In this document: positions 32,560 to 44,205 of the stretch, in pieces
Numbering within the stretch: the stretch's first letter is position 1
Layout: each line of letters starts with the position of its first letter
NCBI GenBank assembly: GCA_963576735.1
Contig: OY755189.1
Location: forward strand, 6,114,622 to 6,178,621
Length of the DNA: 64,000 nt
Origin: Bedellia somnulentella
Lineage: Eukaryota > Arthropoda > Insecta > Lepidoptera > Bedelliidae
Reading direction: 5' to 3'
Translations under genes and position numbers: made by a program
The notes under the pieces: generated by a model
What the model was told of the DNA's origin: nothing
Seen by the model: only the letters and a program-made list of their open reading frames with translations
The model's database searches: none

Positions 32560-32735
32560 AATGTTTTTGTTTCCCTGATATGTTGATATTTTTTTGTTTT
32601 TTTTGTTTATTGCTATTAATATTGTTTTCAATTTGTTTTGTTCTTTCTTTTTGATTTTGTTAATTGTGTTTTTGTTATTTTAAAATTTACTTAATGGAGT
32701 TGGCAACAAATAAAACCTTTCTTTTTCTTTTTTTT
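32560..32735. repeat. T-rich low-complexity tract
   Basis: Long T runs with scattered G (TTTTTTTGTTTTTTTTG). No other content. Confidence 0.6.
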
Positions 32736-32737
32736 GT

Positions 32738-32955
32738 TGAATGTCACGTAAAATTATGGTCACCTGGTATCCAGAGACCCACGTTTTGCTTGGACAGCGT
32801 AGTCACGTGGCAGGGAGCAGGCTTCCGCAGTTTTGTACGAATACACTATCAGATTACTAACTCCAACTTAGCTCTGTTGGTTTTCCTCAAGATATTTTCC
32901 CCCACCGTTAACATCAATGATTATTTAAACACACTATGGAGAGATGGAAACTTTG
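32738..32955 (-). repeat. SINE-B body, diverged
   Basis: Minus orientation: CACGTTTTGCTTGGACAGCG, TTTTGTACGAATACACTATC, then TTTTCCCCCACCGTTAACAT. The plus-strand open frame over it is incidental. Confidence 0.7.
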
Positions 32956-33244
32956 GAGGCGGTGGTTATCTCCACTGACATGTCACGGTTAATTTGGACT
33001 TAATTATTACAGAATTACCTTAATCTATGAGTTTTAAATATATATATTTGGACTTATATATTGTAACTGTTTTTTTATTAATTTTGAATAATTTCATAAA
33101 AATTTATAAGTGTCAAGTCAGTTATTTAATGTTTGTAAAATGAAGAAGAATTTGTTTCATATCAGACACGCATATAAATTTATGTTTTATTTTAATTGTA
33201 GTAGCTAACCAAAGCTTTTTAATATTTTGTAGGGAGTATTTTAA

Positions 33245-33363
33245 ATTACCTTTATTAAACCATCTATTCCCCACGTAACTTCCAAAAGTGGCTGAAAAAT
33301 GTCTAATCCCTTAGCTCTGGCTACCTCTTCAGGAGATTTATAGCCGTGAGTATATGCATGTAT
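33245..33363 (+). repeat. SINE-A, 5' truncated
   Basis: It begins at TTACCTTTATTAAACCATCT and continues to GTGAGTATATGCATG. Confidence 0.8.
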
Positions 33364-33364
33364 T

Positions 33365-33915
33365 TTAATTTCTATAAAAATATTATAAAACATTTTATTA
33401 CAGAATAACACTTGATGACATGGACTAAAAATAACAAGCAGACTTTAATTCGTTGCATCACCAAGCAAACCGAAATACTAATTCAGCCATTCACCACAAT
33501 ATCATGTCACAGCCAGAAGAGTTATAGCTGATATCTTGGTCCGCCATAATACAGCTAGGTCGGTTCGCATTCTAGCTATTTTTTGCAGCCAAATCCTTGG
33601 AACAGAGCCAAATGCTTGATAAATAACTCTTAATTTTTCAGCGACAAAGAATTGCCCTTATTTGTGCTTCTTAAGATATTGTTTTGGAATGGTTTTAATT
33701 TATGATTAAATAACTTATAAAATTGTGAAAGTCATAGAGAACACTTAACTTTAGAACGAGAACGAATTAACTTTGGTTAAACTTTAAAGACTTTCAAGGA
33801 TAGTATAAAATGGCGATCAATAGATTCTGCTTACCCCGAGGATGAAATGTCGTATATTGAAACAAAAAAGAAAACACTTACATTACGTTTGCTTTGGCTG
33901 CCTAATCATTAAAAC
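33365..33915. other. Unassigned, with a LINE-L scrap
   Basis: A LINE-L 3' scrap lies at about 33790-33855 (AAAATGGCGATCAATAGATT then CTGCTTACCCCGAGG). Nothing else is recognised. Confidence 0.4.
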
Positions 33916-33918
33916 TTA

Positions 33919-34173
33919 ACATAAATACCTATACTCACGGCTAAAAGTCCCTAAAAGGTGTAGCCAGAGCTACAGAACCAGAAAATTCTTTAGCCGCTTT
34001 TGGGAGTTAATTGGGGATAAGATTGTAAAATAAATGTTTTTTTATGTGATGTGTCTCCATCCGCATCACCCAAATATCACTTAAAAAGCCCCAATACCCT
34101 TAGTCGCCTCTCACTTTCATCCATGGGAAGAAATGGGGTAGTGCTATTCCAAGCCGACACTACGCAGCACCTT
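33919..34173 (-). repeat. SINE-A, near full length
   Basis: Minus orientation, ending GCCGACACTACGCAGC. Confidence 0.85.
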
Positions 34174-34492
34174 AACTTAACCAAAAAAACCTTGTGTCGC
34201 AGCCAATCGTTAGATCCATGTTCATTATAATTAATGAAATCTTGAACTCCCTACGAAGTTACTTTCCAACACCTTCTTTAAGTATTTCTCGGCAATGGCG
34301 CTTAAATCGTTTCAAAGAAAAATGCTCACAAAAGAAACCTTTATTCTTAAAAAACTCGGTGATTTGGTCGGACGGTGCAAAAACAATAGAAGTAAAAGAC
34401 CTTAAACCCATGAATTTATGCCGCTTTTTGCCATTTCTAACAAATGTACCTTTTATTTCTTCCTTAACGTTATTTAAACACTCTTTTTTTTC

Positions 34493-34647
34493 GTCAGTGT
34501 CGTTTTAGAATGTCACTACCCCTTTCTACACACAGGTGTCGTAAGAGGCGACTAAGGGTATGGGTTTTTCAAGTAGTTTTCGAGCAATGCGTTTGGGTCG
34601 ATTTCCGTATGTGGCTGAGGAGTATGTGTACTCGTATGTATGTATCT
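34493..34647 (+). repeat. SINE-A, internally deleted
   Basis: GTCAGTGTCGTTTTAGAATG through GTCGTAAGAGGCGACTAAGG, then a jump from GGTCGATTTCCG to the GTGGCTGAGGAG block. Confidence 0.75.
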
Positions 34648-34689
34648 TTTGTTTTAAAAGGACATGTATGAAAAGTTGATAAAAGTATT

Positions 34690-34785
34690 TGTTGCTCGAG
34701 AGGCACGCTAGGATCATTCAAAGTTGCAATCGATAGTCTCTACCTCCTCCAATGGGAGCTAATGTCGTTAATATATGTATGTATG
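34690..34785 (+). repeat. LINE-L 3' end fragment
   Basis: GCTAGGATCATTCAAAGTTG, then CGATAGTCTCTACCTCCTCC and a TATATGTATGTATGG tail, with GGCGTGAG replaced by GTCGTTA. Confidence 0.6.
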
Positions 34786-34790
34786 GTTTA

Positions 34791-35009
34791 GCTGTGTAAT
34801 GTCGGCTTAGAATAGCACTACCCCATTTCTTCCGGTGAGTGTACGTAAGAGGCGACTTTTGTTGAGGATTTTTGGGAGATGCGGTTGGAGATCCATCACC
34901 AACAACCTTCATTTCACCATCTCTTCCCCACCCAACTTCCGTGGCTAAGGATTTTTTTATTCCCTAGCTCTGGCTACACCTTCAGTAGCCGTGAGTAAGT
35001 ATGTATGTT
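34791..35009 (+). repeat. SINE-A with short deletions
   Basis: GCTGTGTAATGTCGGCTTAG to GTGAGTAAGTATGTATG. About 20 bp are missing from the middle. Confidence 0.85.
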
Positions 35010-35221
35010 TTATGTTGTGACTGGATCGTTGTACAAACTGTTTTGGTTGACATATTCGAACATTTATAATAAGTAACTGTCCAAGAAACATAAGTCAAAT
35101 TTATGCCATGAGTTGATTTATTCTTATTCACTCGGTATTATTTACTTCGAAACCGCGAGATTCACAAAACTAGAAAATAAGATCTTTGCGTAAATCTATT
35201 TAACGCGACATGTGTATGAAT

Positions 35222-35535
35222 TTTTTTTTTTGGTGGAATGTTTATTTTACAGCATATTGTTTTGCATGATTTGTGTTTTGGTAATTTGCTAAGTCTTCAC
35301 ATGTTTGCAATATTACGTGCAATTTTTTATGGAATTGTGTGTAAATTAATGTGTTTCGAATTTTACTTTCTTCTTTATTTTTTTCCTTTTTTCGTGTGTT
35401 TTTTTTTATTTAAACAATTTTGTTTCAATGTAATTATATTTATGCTTTAATATTTATTTTTGTTCTTTATTATTTTTATACCTAGTTAGCTCTTTAGTTA
35501 CAACGAATAAATAATGTCTTTCTTTCGTTCCTTAA
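35222..35535 (+). repeat. Retroposon 3' region with CTTT tail
   Basis: T-rich sequence ending CAACGAATAAATAATGTC plus TTTCTTTCGTTCC. AATAAAT(A)ATGTCTTTCTTTC is a typical lepidopteran retroposon terminus (compare 51590-51735). The 70-codon open frame here is low complexity. Confidence 0.55.
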
Positions 35536-35539
35536 ATAT

Positions 35540-35984
35540 TTGATCGAAAGCTATCATATCATTTGTCTAAAGTTTTTAGATAAAAATGAGCACTATTGAT
35601 TATTAAAATAGAATAAATTTATTTCGTAAATCTAAAATATCTTGCTAATAACTAAAGCCGAAAAAATAAATAAACTTTCGCAAATAATTTGCTTGCACTG
35701 CCATCTGTTATCGAATAGCATGAAACACAGAAATTAAGTTTTACAGTAGAACACAATGCTGTGCAATAACAAGTCTGAAAATTATGTAACGACTTTTATT
35801 TTGGTCTTAGAATTTCAGATAACAAAGTAATTTGTCAAGATTATTTAATTTAACAAGTTTGGAAAATAGTAACCTATTTACGAAAAAACTGTTTTGCTAA
35901 AACCGTGTTTTTACAAACTTTACAATATTCATCAACACCACACTGCAAAAATACATGCAAATCGAGGTTGTATATCTATTATAA
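35540..35984. other. Unassigned intergenic DNA
   Basis: AT-rich. Nothing recognised. Confidence 0.35.
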
Positions 35985-36122
35985 ACATAACGTACATACA
36001 TAAACGTTCACGCCGAATATTCCCGAAGGGGTTGGCAGAGGTACTAATACTTCTGAACATCACGTGACTTTGTCAAAGTACCCACGTTTTGCTTCAACAG
36101 TGTACTCACGTGATAGGAATAT
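35985..36122 (-). repeat. SINE-B 3' half
   Basis: Minus orientation: ACATAAACGTTCACGCCGAA, TTCCCGAAGGGGTTGGCAGA, then CCCACGTTTTGCTTCAAC. It breaks off in the body at CACGTGATAGG. Confidence 0.8.
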
Positions 36123-36689
36123 CTATTATATTTGTATATTTATATATTAACTTCTAGTATGGTGCCCGTTGCTACGTGAAATAAAAATACTATAACACAA
36201 TTCCTACTTACAATACCAAAAAATACTAAAACTCCGCGCCACTGAAGGAATGGCAATTGTACCATAACACATTTACTGGAAAAAATAATTGTAAATCGCT
36301 TAAAACATAAAGTACAATACACCCTTCACCTCGAAAATTCCGCAGCGGATTCATTAACCTTTGAAATCAATTTGCGACGATACAATATTTCTTAGTGGAA
36401 TTCATATCTCGGTCAAGGGCCCTTCCAACCAGACTTATAGGCACTGCTAAATGATATCGCTGGCCTCGCAGGTAAGGGTGAAAAGACGATCAATCACTTC
36501 ACGGGAAACCAGCTGAGCCTTGGCTTAGGCGGAACGGTGAGTTGAGTGAGTCATGTCAAGGTTTTTGTGAAATCGGAAATATGCGCTGTCTGTTAATTTT
36601 TTTGAAGCAAGAAAATAATAAGTTTTAATTAAAGAACAACTGTTGGTTTGATTAATAATGTCGCAGTGCTTCTTGTTTTGTGTATTTGG

Positions 36690-36853
36690 CAGACTGCTAG
36701 ATAATGACCCAAAATGACAAATAGGATACTTTTCATCTAGGATTTTTTTTACCAATTAAATATTTACGGCTGATTGAGCTAAGAGTAGCGGGAAAAACGC
36801 CTAAAGTTTTGGCATAAGAAAATTTGACAGTACGAAGTCTGTCGGGTCAGCTT
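36690..36853 (+). mobile_element. Helitron 3' end fragment
   Basis: CTGCTAGATAATGACCC further upstream, then TTTGACAGTACGAAGTCTGT and CGGGTCAGCTTGTT. It matches the 3' ends of the 39.3- and 61.9-kb Helitrons, but the terminal CTAG is CTTG here. Confidence 0.6.
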
Positions 36854-36870
36854 GTTCTTATATAAAGGGC

Positions 36871-37101
36871 ACTTACATATATACATACATATGCTCACGG
36901 GTAAAAATCCCTAGAAAGGGCAGCCAGAGCTAAGGAATTGGAAATTCCTCAGCCACGTTTGGAAATTTTAGTGGGGAAAAGATGGTAAAATAAAGGTTTT
37001 CGGTGATGGGTCTCCAACCACATCTCCCAAAAATCCCTTAAAAGCTCCAAATCCGATCCAAAGAAATGGGCTAGTGTTATTCTATGCCGACACTACACAG
37101 C
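36871..37101 (-). repeat. SINE-A, short target duplication
   Basis: Minus orientation. AAAGGGC lies on both sides (36864-36870 and 37102-37108). About 20 bp is missing near the GGCGACTAA block. Confidence 0.8.
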
Positions 37102-37261
37102 AAAGGGCGCTTGTTGCGGTAAAGGGGGGAAATATTGTGTTTGATGCGCTCAGTCGAAACGATCTATTTGCTTGAACAAGACCTCATTGGTATAGTCATT
37201 ATGATAATCATTTACTTTTGATTCAGTTGACTTTCTGACAAATACGCATATACAGTCATCA

Positions 37262-37390
37262 ATCTTTAAGAAAGAAGAAGAAAGAAAGAAAATACGTTTA
37301 TTTGCCGTTGTAGGCACAAGAAAAACAATTATTTTACAAATACAACACACAAAAAACAAAAAAAAATACAACAAAAAATACACTTTTCAA
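37262..37390 (-). repeat. Retroposon tail, GAAA-rich
   Basis: AAGAAAGAAGAAGAAAGAAA, then GAAAATACGTTTATTTGCCG and long A-rich CAACACACAAAAAAC. This is the reverse complement of an AATAAACGTATTTTC(TTTC)n tail. Confidence 0.55.
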
Positions 37391-37632
37391 ACATGCTCTT
37401 TTACTCTTCACGCTACCATCTTGTTGGAGCGAAGTTTTGCATTTCGTTGTGATCGTACTCCTCCCGGCTCTACTCAGAACCCTGAAATTTTGCATGGTTG
37501 TCAAGGACTATGTCTAGATGGTTTATATGTCAATTTTGATAAAAATCGGAGGAATAATCACCATTAAAAAATTATAATGTTAGTATATGGAAAAATTACG
37601 TAAACAATGCCAGCGCATGAAAATAGAATCTG

Positions 37633-37925
37633 TATTAATAATTTCGTCACGGGGTACGGTAGACTCGATCGAAACCTTACCTGAATAATAATACATAAAA
37701 AAATAATGATTTTGAGTCGACAACATCTATCAGCAAAATTCGGATTGTCGAGTATTTTGCTAAATTTTAATGGTGCTGATAGCTGACAAACAAATCGTAG
37801 TCGCCATATTGACTGTCACCCGATGACATAAACGTTCCGTTTCATAATGTTTTTCAATCGTTTCGCAAAGGACAAGTAGGTTTCGATTGAGTCTACCATA
37901 CTCCTTAACGAAATTATTATTATAG
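37633..37925. mobile_element. Foldback MITE with ~45-bp inverted ends
   Basis: AATAATTTCGT...GGTAGACTCGATCGAAACC at 37636-37680 pairs with GGTTTCGATTGAGTCTACC...ACGAAATTATTATT at 37877-37922. It overlaps the larger inverted repeat that extends to 38465. Confidence 0.65.
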
Positions 37926-38465
37926 ATACTTTATACTTCAGTCGTTGACGTTTCTCAATAATATTGTTATTGCCACTTTTGTATCCGCTGTAGTGCATCA
38001 CCAAATTGTAGTGCAGACTTCCAAACTACAATAAGCCTAGCAATTATTTGCGAATACTTGTTATTGGCTTAGTTGATAACTGAATTTGTAAACACTTATT
38101 GTATTATTTAGCTGTAAGTATTCCGAACTTATAAATAAATAAATAAATAAATTTAAATGAAGATTTTGTAGGTGAAAAGGTTAAAAATCAATTCAAAAAA
38201 TGCACACATTGATAAATCATAGAACCAACCGAATGTACTGGTACTTGAATGGTGTTACTTAATCGAAACCTCCTTTGAAAAAAGTCTCCTTTGCGAAACG
38301 ATTGATTAAAAATATTATGAAACGGAACGTTTATGTCACCGGGTGTCAGTCAATATGGCGTCTGAGATTTGTCTGTCAGCAGTCAGTACCATTATAATTT
38401 CGCAAAATACTCGGCAATCCGAATTTGGCGGATACATGTTGCAGACTCAAAATAATTATTTTTTA
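37696..38465. repeat. Large inverted repeat, ~190-bp arms
   Basis: The left arm at about 37700-37890 and the right arm at about 38270-38463 are inverted copies: TTTGAGTCGACAACAT/ATGTTGCAGACTCAAA, GACATAAACGTTCCGTTTCA and CAATCGTTTCGCAAAGGA. Spacer about 380 bp. A third partial arm follows at 38484-38532. Confidence 0.75.
38006..38045 (+). repeat. Direct repeat pair, left member
   Basis: GCAGACTTCCAAACTACAAT then AAGCCTAGCAATTA, repeated at 38535-38568. The right arm of the inverted repeat lies between the two. Confidence 0.75.
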
Positions 38466-38483
38466 TGTTTTATTATATCATTA

Positions 38484-38568
38484 AAAAAATAATCATTTTG
38501 AGTCGACAACATGTATCCGCAAAATTCGGATTGCAGACTTCCAAACTACAATAAGCCTAGCAATTACG
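38484..38568. repeat. Third inverted arm plus direct repeat
   Basis: AAAATAATCATTTTGAGTCG then ACAACATGTATCCGCAAAAT pairs with the inverted 38425-38465 sequence to give a tight hairpin. It is followed by the second copy of the 38006-38045 repeat. Confidence 0.7.
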
Positions 38569-38569
38569 C

Positions 38570-39305
38570 AAGCAGGAACCTAGAACACGTTTGTTCGAAT
38601 TCATGACTTATATTTATATCTATTCCAGTCAGTAATGACAGTTTCTACGTCTCTATTTGTATTAATTTGTTCTGATCGTACTCATTATGCCGAAACTCGT
38701 ATTGAAGTAGTCGAAGTATTTCATAAAATCTTTCATTGGTCGTGTATTTGTTTGTTGTTTCTCCTTGCATTTGGTAAATATTGTCACAATTCTGGCAAGT
38801 GGATGCATCGAAGGGCTCTTCGTAACGATGGCAAATTTAGTATGTATGTCGGTATTCAGCCATACGCTGGGATACTCCTTATTGTTCGATAGGCCTTAAC
38901 AGTTGGTAATTTTTCGAACTTTTGAACGCTAATACTCGAGTACTAGAACATTTTTCACAAAAAAAATTTAACTTTTTTTTTTCAAAGAAAATAGGTATTT
39001 ATCTATTTAGTTATGTTTTTTTAAACAATGAAAATTGTAAAAAATTTAAGTTTTCAAAAATCAGGACTATAACTACATTGCAGTTTTGTGTAGAATCAAT
39101 CACGCGTTTAGGTAAACCAACAAGTATATTCAAAGAATCATAACAAATTGCATAGCAGCGCGTGTTGATATATTTGTAGAATAAATCGTTCAACGATAAG
39201 TAATATCTGAGAATCAGGCAATTGCTAGCTTCGCTCCTTTTATTGGCATCCGACGGTCCCATGCCAACCTAGTTTACCTATGACTAGACATAAAAATCCA
39301 TTATT
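38570..39305. other. Unassigned intergenic DNA
   Basis: An 85-codon plus-strand frame at 38635-38892 has no family resemblance I can see. The rest is AT-rich. Confidence 0.35.
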
Positions 39306-39309
39306 TAAA

Positions 39310-39746
39310 TCTATACTAATATTATAAAGCTGAAGAGTTTGTTTGTTTGAACGCTAGGATCTCAGGAACTACCCAATCAAATTGAAAAGTTCTTTTTGTG
39401 TTGGATAGTCCATTTATTGAGGAAGGTTTTTAGGCTATATATCATCACGCTGCGACCAACAGGAGCAAACTATCAGCGAATAATGTTGCAAAAACGGGGA
39501 TAATTATTCAAACTAAGGCTTCCGTTGTGTGCGCTGCGTAAACGGTTTAAGTTACCCAAAAAAAATGTACTAAAGAATTATTTCTCTTTAAATGATCTAA
39601 AAAAATGCCCGCGACAGTATATGTCTAACTTTTAAGTTTCAAGTTAAAGTAGTTTAAGTTTGACCTCAACAGGTCAGTTAAATATTTCAGTTTGACGACG
39701 TGAAAATCTACAGTTTTGACAGCACGAAGTCTGTGGGGTCAGCTAG
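39310..39746 (+). mobile_element. Helitron, non-autonomous, 437 bp
   Basis: The 5' end TCTATACTAATATTATAAAG is preceded by A, and the 3' end GGGGTCAGCTAG is followed by T. This is the exact 5'-TC...CTAG-3' structure inserted between A and T that defines Helitrons. It has no Rep/helicase ORF and no target duplication. It is nearly identical over most of its length to the outer parts of the 61.9-kb copy. Confidence 0.88.
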
Positions 39747-39749
39747 TAA

Positions 39750-40640
39750 AACTATATTTGCAAAAACAAAAAACTTTATTCAAGCTAAAGTTTATTAAAA
39801 CTAGGTGCAAAACTGTACAAGTGTCATATTATAAGCGTTCTCTTATCTTACTAATAAACACTATTTATAGCTAACGTGGCCTTTCTCATTTATCACCGTT
39901 GTTATTAAGAAAAGCTTTTAATGTAGAACCTAGGTGAGTAAGTTCTTTGTCTGTCCAATAGAAAGAGGTGGTTTTCTTTTATGTCAACTTCAAACGACAT
40001 TGTCCAAGGACGCTTTGAAGGTTGTCTCCGATTTTCACAAATCACTGAACTTTTATCTACTTAATAATGATAAAGAATATAGAGATGCGCTGTTGGTATA
40101 AAATGACGTGTATTGGATAAATTTCCTAACACCGTAAATATATATCACATTATGCAGTACCACATTCAACTTTTAAATATCTTCGTCAGACTCTTACCAA
40201 TCACTATACCGCACGATATTGAAATTACTATATGAAACCACATATCGCACTATAAGTTCCAACTTAATACAGTTGGATCGATGTCCAAGCGGTGCTAACC
40301 GGCCGGCGAATACTCTTCCCTTTTTCTCCGGAACCTTATTTTATTATTAAGGCGGATTTTATTCTTGAACTGTAGCTGCCAAACTGCCGAAATAGTGCAA
40401 CTTGGTTCCACTAGATGGCGTTTAAAATAAACATTTTCCTACGCAAAATTACTTTGAGGTTTGTACAATTTTAAACAAATTTTGTTATTTTACAATTTAC
40501 TCTAGTGCAGTACCTTCTGGTGTTGGGTTTGAATAACACTATAAGATGTCTTCCCATCAGTGTCATACTTCGAATCTAGGACTCCCTCTCCACTGATTCA
40601 TTGAGTGAATAGCATCATTACACACAGCCACATCATTATA
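39750..40640. other. Unassigned intergenic DNA
   Basis: AT-rich. No coding or repeat family recognised. Confidence 0.35.
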
Positions 40641-40674
40641 TGTGCCACAAACACAAAACTATCGAGATAGGAGT

Positions 40675-40895
40675 TGGGATCAAAGGCTCAACGTGCCCTC
40701 CGAAGCACAGAGTCCACTTCATATTAGAACAATCAGAGGACTCAAGGCTGTAATATCCTAGTGGGGTAAATCTCACAAATTGAATGAATGAATGAAATGC
40801 ATTAACATTGCTGTGAATGGAACCCGAGACGTTCAGAATGTATGCCGAACGCCTTACCGATAGACCGCTGAGACAGAGTGTCATTAATAAATAAT
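40675..40895 (-). repeat. Lepidopteran retroposon with tRNA-like head
   Basis: 'GTGCCCTCCGAAGCACAGAG', then AATCAGAGGACTCAAGGCTG, a TGAATGAATGAATG stretch and a minus-strand tRNA-like part (TCAGCGGTCTATCGGTAAGG ... GGGTTCCATTC). Probably two adjacent old elements. Confidence 0.65.
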
Positions 40896-41796
40896 GAGTG
40901 TGGATTATTAATATTAAGACCGAAATTGAGAAAATGAATTGTTAAAATCTCGCTATTGGGTATCATTTGCGTCAATAAAATTGTTAGTAGAAAACAAAGT
41001 AGCTGTGAATCAATGTCTTATTTTATGGAGGATGCATCAATAGCAATATTACAAAAAACACACAAAAATTGTATGAAAATACAAAAATAACAAAAATCTT
41101 CAATAAGCTTTTTTTATATCTAAAAAACGAATCCATAAATGCAGCATGGCTCCCCAGTCACGCTAACAATTGGAAAACCTTGTCTCAAAACATTTTCAAT
41201 ATTAACTTCTGAACGAGGATGCAGCGACGGAAACATGAAAACAACGTACATACTCGTACAAGTAAAAACTATGTATATTCGATATTGCTGAAATCCTAAC
41301 GTGGTAAGTTATGTCACTGGGCTCAATGGTAGGGGGTGGAGGTTGCAGGGTCGCTTTCCGTCAGTACCTATCCGACTAGCGAAGAGAGCGCGTGCCCTCC
41401 TTTCCTCCCGCCCTTTCCCAATCTCCTAGACTTAGTTATATAACGCCTCAATGAGACTTTTCTTTATATCATATTTCTAAGGCTTCAAACTGTGATATTT
41501 AGCAAATTTTCGCACATTTTACAATCGTAGTTTAAGTATAGGTTACGTAAGCCGCCGTCCACGAAGCTTCGCTTGCCACCGCTTTTGTGATATCAGGTTG
41601 TGATATTTAGTTTAGGCTAGCTTTTGGCATCAGTATTAGGTAAGTAAATAAAGACTTAATCCTATTTCCCTATTCCACTTGTTGATAGAATATATAGTTC
41701 CTTGACCTTTCCTCTGCGCGTATACAGTATAGTCGGTGCGGTTTTGTTTGGTTGTTTGGTATGGTGCGGGTTTAAGTGGTGGTGTGAGAAACAAGA

Positions 41797-41909
41797 GTGG
41801 CGCGTCACGGGTTCGCGCGACTGGTGGCTGCGCGCCACGCCATCTGGCGGCTGCGGCGCTCCGGCTCGCAACCCAACAGCAGTGATCATGAACAAACCAA
41901 CCACCTGTA
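41797..41909 (+). other. Possible host exon (GC-rich, unproven)
   Basis: A GC-rich island in AT-rich DNA, open in two plus frames ('ARLVAARHAIWRLRRSGSQP' in one). A consensus-like splice donor CACCT|GTATGT follows at 41909/41910. No acceptor with a clear pyrimidine tract is visible upstream. I do not recognise the peptide. It could be an exon of a long gene, a promoter-associated GC patch or chance. Confidence 0.25.
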
Positions 41910-42009
41910 TGTTTCTTCTTCTCTCTTTCTCTTCTTCTATGTTTTACTGTTGCTTTTTTGTTTTTGGTTTTTGCTTTTGTTGTTGTGTGTTTGTTTAATT
42001 GTCTTGTTT

Positions 42010-42705
42010 TGAAGGTTGATTATTTAATAAGATGGGCATATCATGAATCTTGTTATAGAAATGGGGTATATTTATCTGATTGTTTTTTAAACTAAAAGCA
42101 AAATGGTAGAAAAAACAATTGTTTTCAAACTTTACTTTTTATGATTTTTACAGTTAAATTTACGTTTCAACTAAATAAAATCGCAATCGCTTAGCTATCC
42201 CAAGCAAGTTGGACTCGCTACAATAAGATAAAAAGCAAATACTGTGAATTGAGCCTTCCAATAATAAAAATACCTATCTATTGGCAAATAGCAGTTTATT
42301 TCAGTTTTCTATTTTGCTGGCTGTAACCCTACTTTCATTTTATCTTTACTATACGTGGATCTGTGTTTGTGCGGTGCAATAAATGTTATATAATGAAGGT
42401 TGTTTTATTTTGCGCTTTAAGCACTACAGAGCTTTTGCAGGTTATGGACGCTTTAAATGTGGGTTCGCTGTGTTGTTGGTGTTTTAGTACTAAGTAGGCT
42501 TAACATTTATGAATAAGGAAGCTTAATTACATAAACATCACGACTTTTGCCATGAATGTTTATCCAAGCTTTGAACTAATTAACAGTTTGATGACTAACG
42601 TGGTGCGAGTGGGTACCTTGCTATTCATTCCTTTAGATCATATTATGTGAAACTAATTTATGATCATTATTATCACATATTATTGAACATATTATTTGGC
42701 CCTTG
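42010..42705. other. Unassigned intergenic DNA
   Basis: AT-rich. Nothing recognised. Confidence 0.35.
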
Positions 42706-42711
42706 TTTACA

Positions 42712-42808
42712 CACATACATACATATACTCACGGCTATAAATCCCTTAAGGGGGTAGCCAGAGCTTAGGAATGAAAAATTCCTCAGCCACTTTTGGAAGT
42801 TGATTGCC
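42712..42808 (-). repeat. SINE-A 3' part
   Basis: Minus orientation, from CACATACATACATATACTC to CCACTTTTGGAAGTTGA; 5' truncated. Confidence 0.85.
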
Positions 42809-43258
42809 CTTGTTTACTATTTAAGAAAGAAATTTCCACGTCTTATTAACTGAACATTACCATGTTTATCTCGCGGTTTACTTTTTTTCACAGGTATTGA
42901 ATAACCCTATTTAATTAACAATCTTAAAGTTAATTATTTAGGACTAATTGAGTAAATATAATCCGCTTCTTCAATATAAAAAAAATCGGTTGGTACGTTT
43001 TATCATCAGCATCACCATTTAAATAGGGGTAACAGAAATCTAACTCTACTACCTTTTATCTTTTTAATGAGCCCATACATCCTTCATTAGTAAAAATGCG
43101 ATCGTTATATAGATATACATACTACATAATATAGAATGCATCTTTTGTTATAAAAAAGATTATTTCTTTAAATTATTCATACTTTCACAAACAACCTTTA
43201 TTTACTAAACTTTTCTCTCTAAATATGAATATGCTTTCCAAGTATGAGTTTTACACAT

Positions 43259-43497
43259 ATACGTACATACATACATATACTCACGGCTATAAATCCCTAG
43301 AAGGGGTAGCCAGAGCTAACGAATTAGAAATTCCTCAGCCACTTTTGGAAAGTTAAGTGGGGAAAAGGTGGTACAATAAAGGTTGTTGGTGATGGGTCTC
43401 CAACCGCATCGCCCTAAAATCCCTTAAAAGTCCCAATACCGTTAGTCGCCTCTTACGTACACCCACCGGAAGAAATGGGGAAGTGCTTTTCTAAGCC
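43259..43497 (-). repeat. SINE-A, near full length
   Basis: Minus orientation; well conserved. The head stops at TTTTCTAAGCC, about 20 bases short. Confidence 0.87.
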
Positions 43498-43499
43498 AA

Positions 43500-44130
43500 T
43501 ACAATATAATAATAGGAACAATTACAAAACATTCCTTAATATTATAATTTCTCTGAAATACTCAACAAAAAACATTTATTTCCTACTATAAATAATCTCA
43601 TTGTCGGTACAGTTATAGGTATGCATGCATAAATATAGCCAAATGGATTAAATAACTTTAAGTATGAAAATCAACAAAGAAACAATTGGACAAACAACAA
43701 CTGTAATATATATATAAACTAGGCTGCTTTTTATACAAAAGACTGAAATAAATTGAACTTGATCTCCTTTTCTTTCATCCATGATGAAGGCTTTCTGCTT
43801 TATTGTGATTTTAGAATTCCTAAAGATTTCATATTTTATAGCGCAATATGAGCTAGTTTATGACTCACCGTCACGGCAGCCATATTGAAGTGAGTGCATA
43901 TTAAAATACTTTATTCCACATTCAATATAAAATTGAAATTTCTGCAGTCTTGAGTTTTTATTGGTTTGTGTCAGCAGGAAAATAAGTATGAGTCAGTTAA
44001 TGCTAATTGTGCGTTTCCAAGAATTTTGCTCCATGCTTATATGAAGTCAAGGTCATTCAAAGAACTATAATTACTTGATGTATGCTTTTAACTTTACATA
44101 TATCTATAGACACTAGGCTAGCAAAGCATT
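43500..44130. other. Unassigned intergenic DNA
   Basis: Nothing recognised. Confidence 0.35.
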
Positions 44131-44131
44131 C

Positions 44132-44205
44132 AGAATTGACAGTTCAGCCACTTTCGGAAGTTTCAGGAGAAAAAAAGTGGTCCTTATAGTCGCATCGACC
44201 ATTTT
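44132..44205 (-). repeat. SINE-A fragment, diverged
   Basis: TTCAGCCACTTTCGGAAGTT then TCGCATCGACC. Confidence 0.5.

Noticed and set aside
32664..32978. 104-codon plus frame
   Set aside because: It crosses a T-rich tract and a reversed SINE-B body; the peptide is a repeat read-through.
34194..34508. 104-codon plus frame
   Set aside because: No recognisable domain. It runs into a SINE-A head at 34493, and composition does not differ from the surroundings.
38635..38892. 85-codon plus frame
   Set aside because: No family resemblance, no splice sites or neighbours to support it, and short frames of this size are expected by chance.
41300..41440. A tRNA-like or snRNA-like gene near GGGCTCAATGGTAGGGGGTG
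   Set aside because: No B box or cloverleaf can be drawn and no promoter element is visible.
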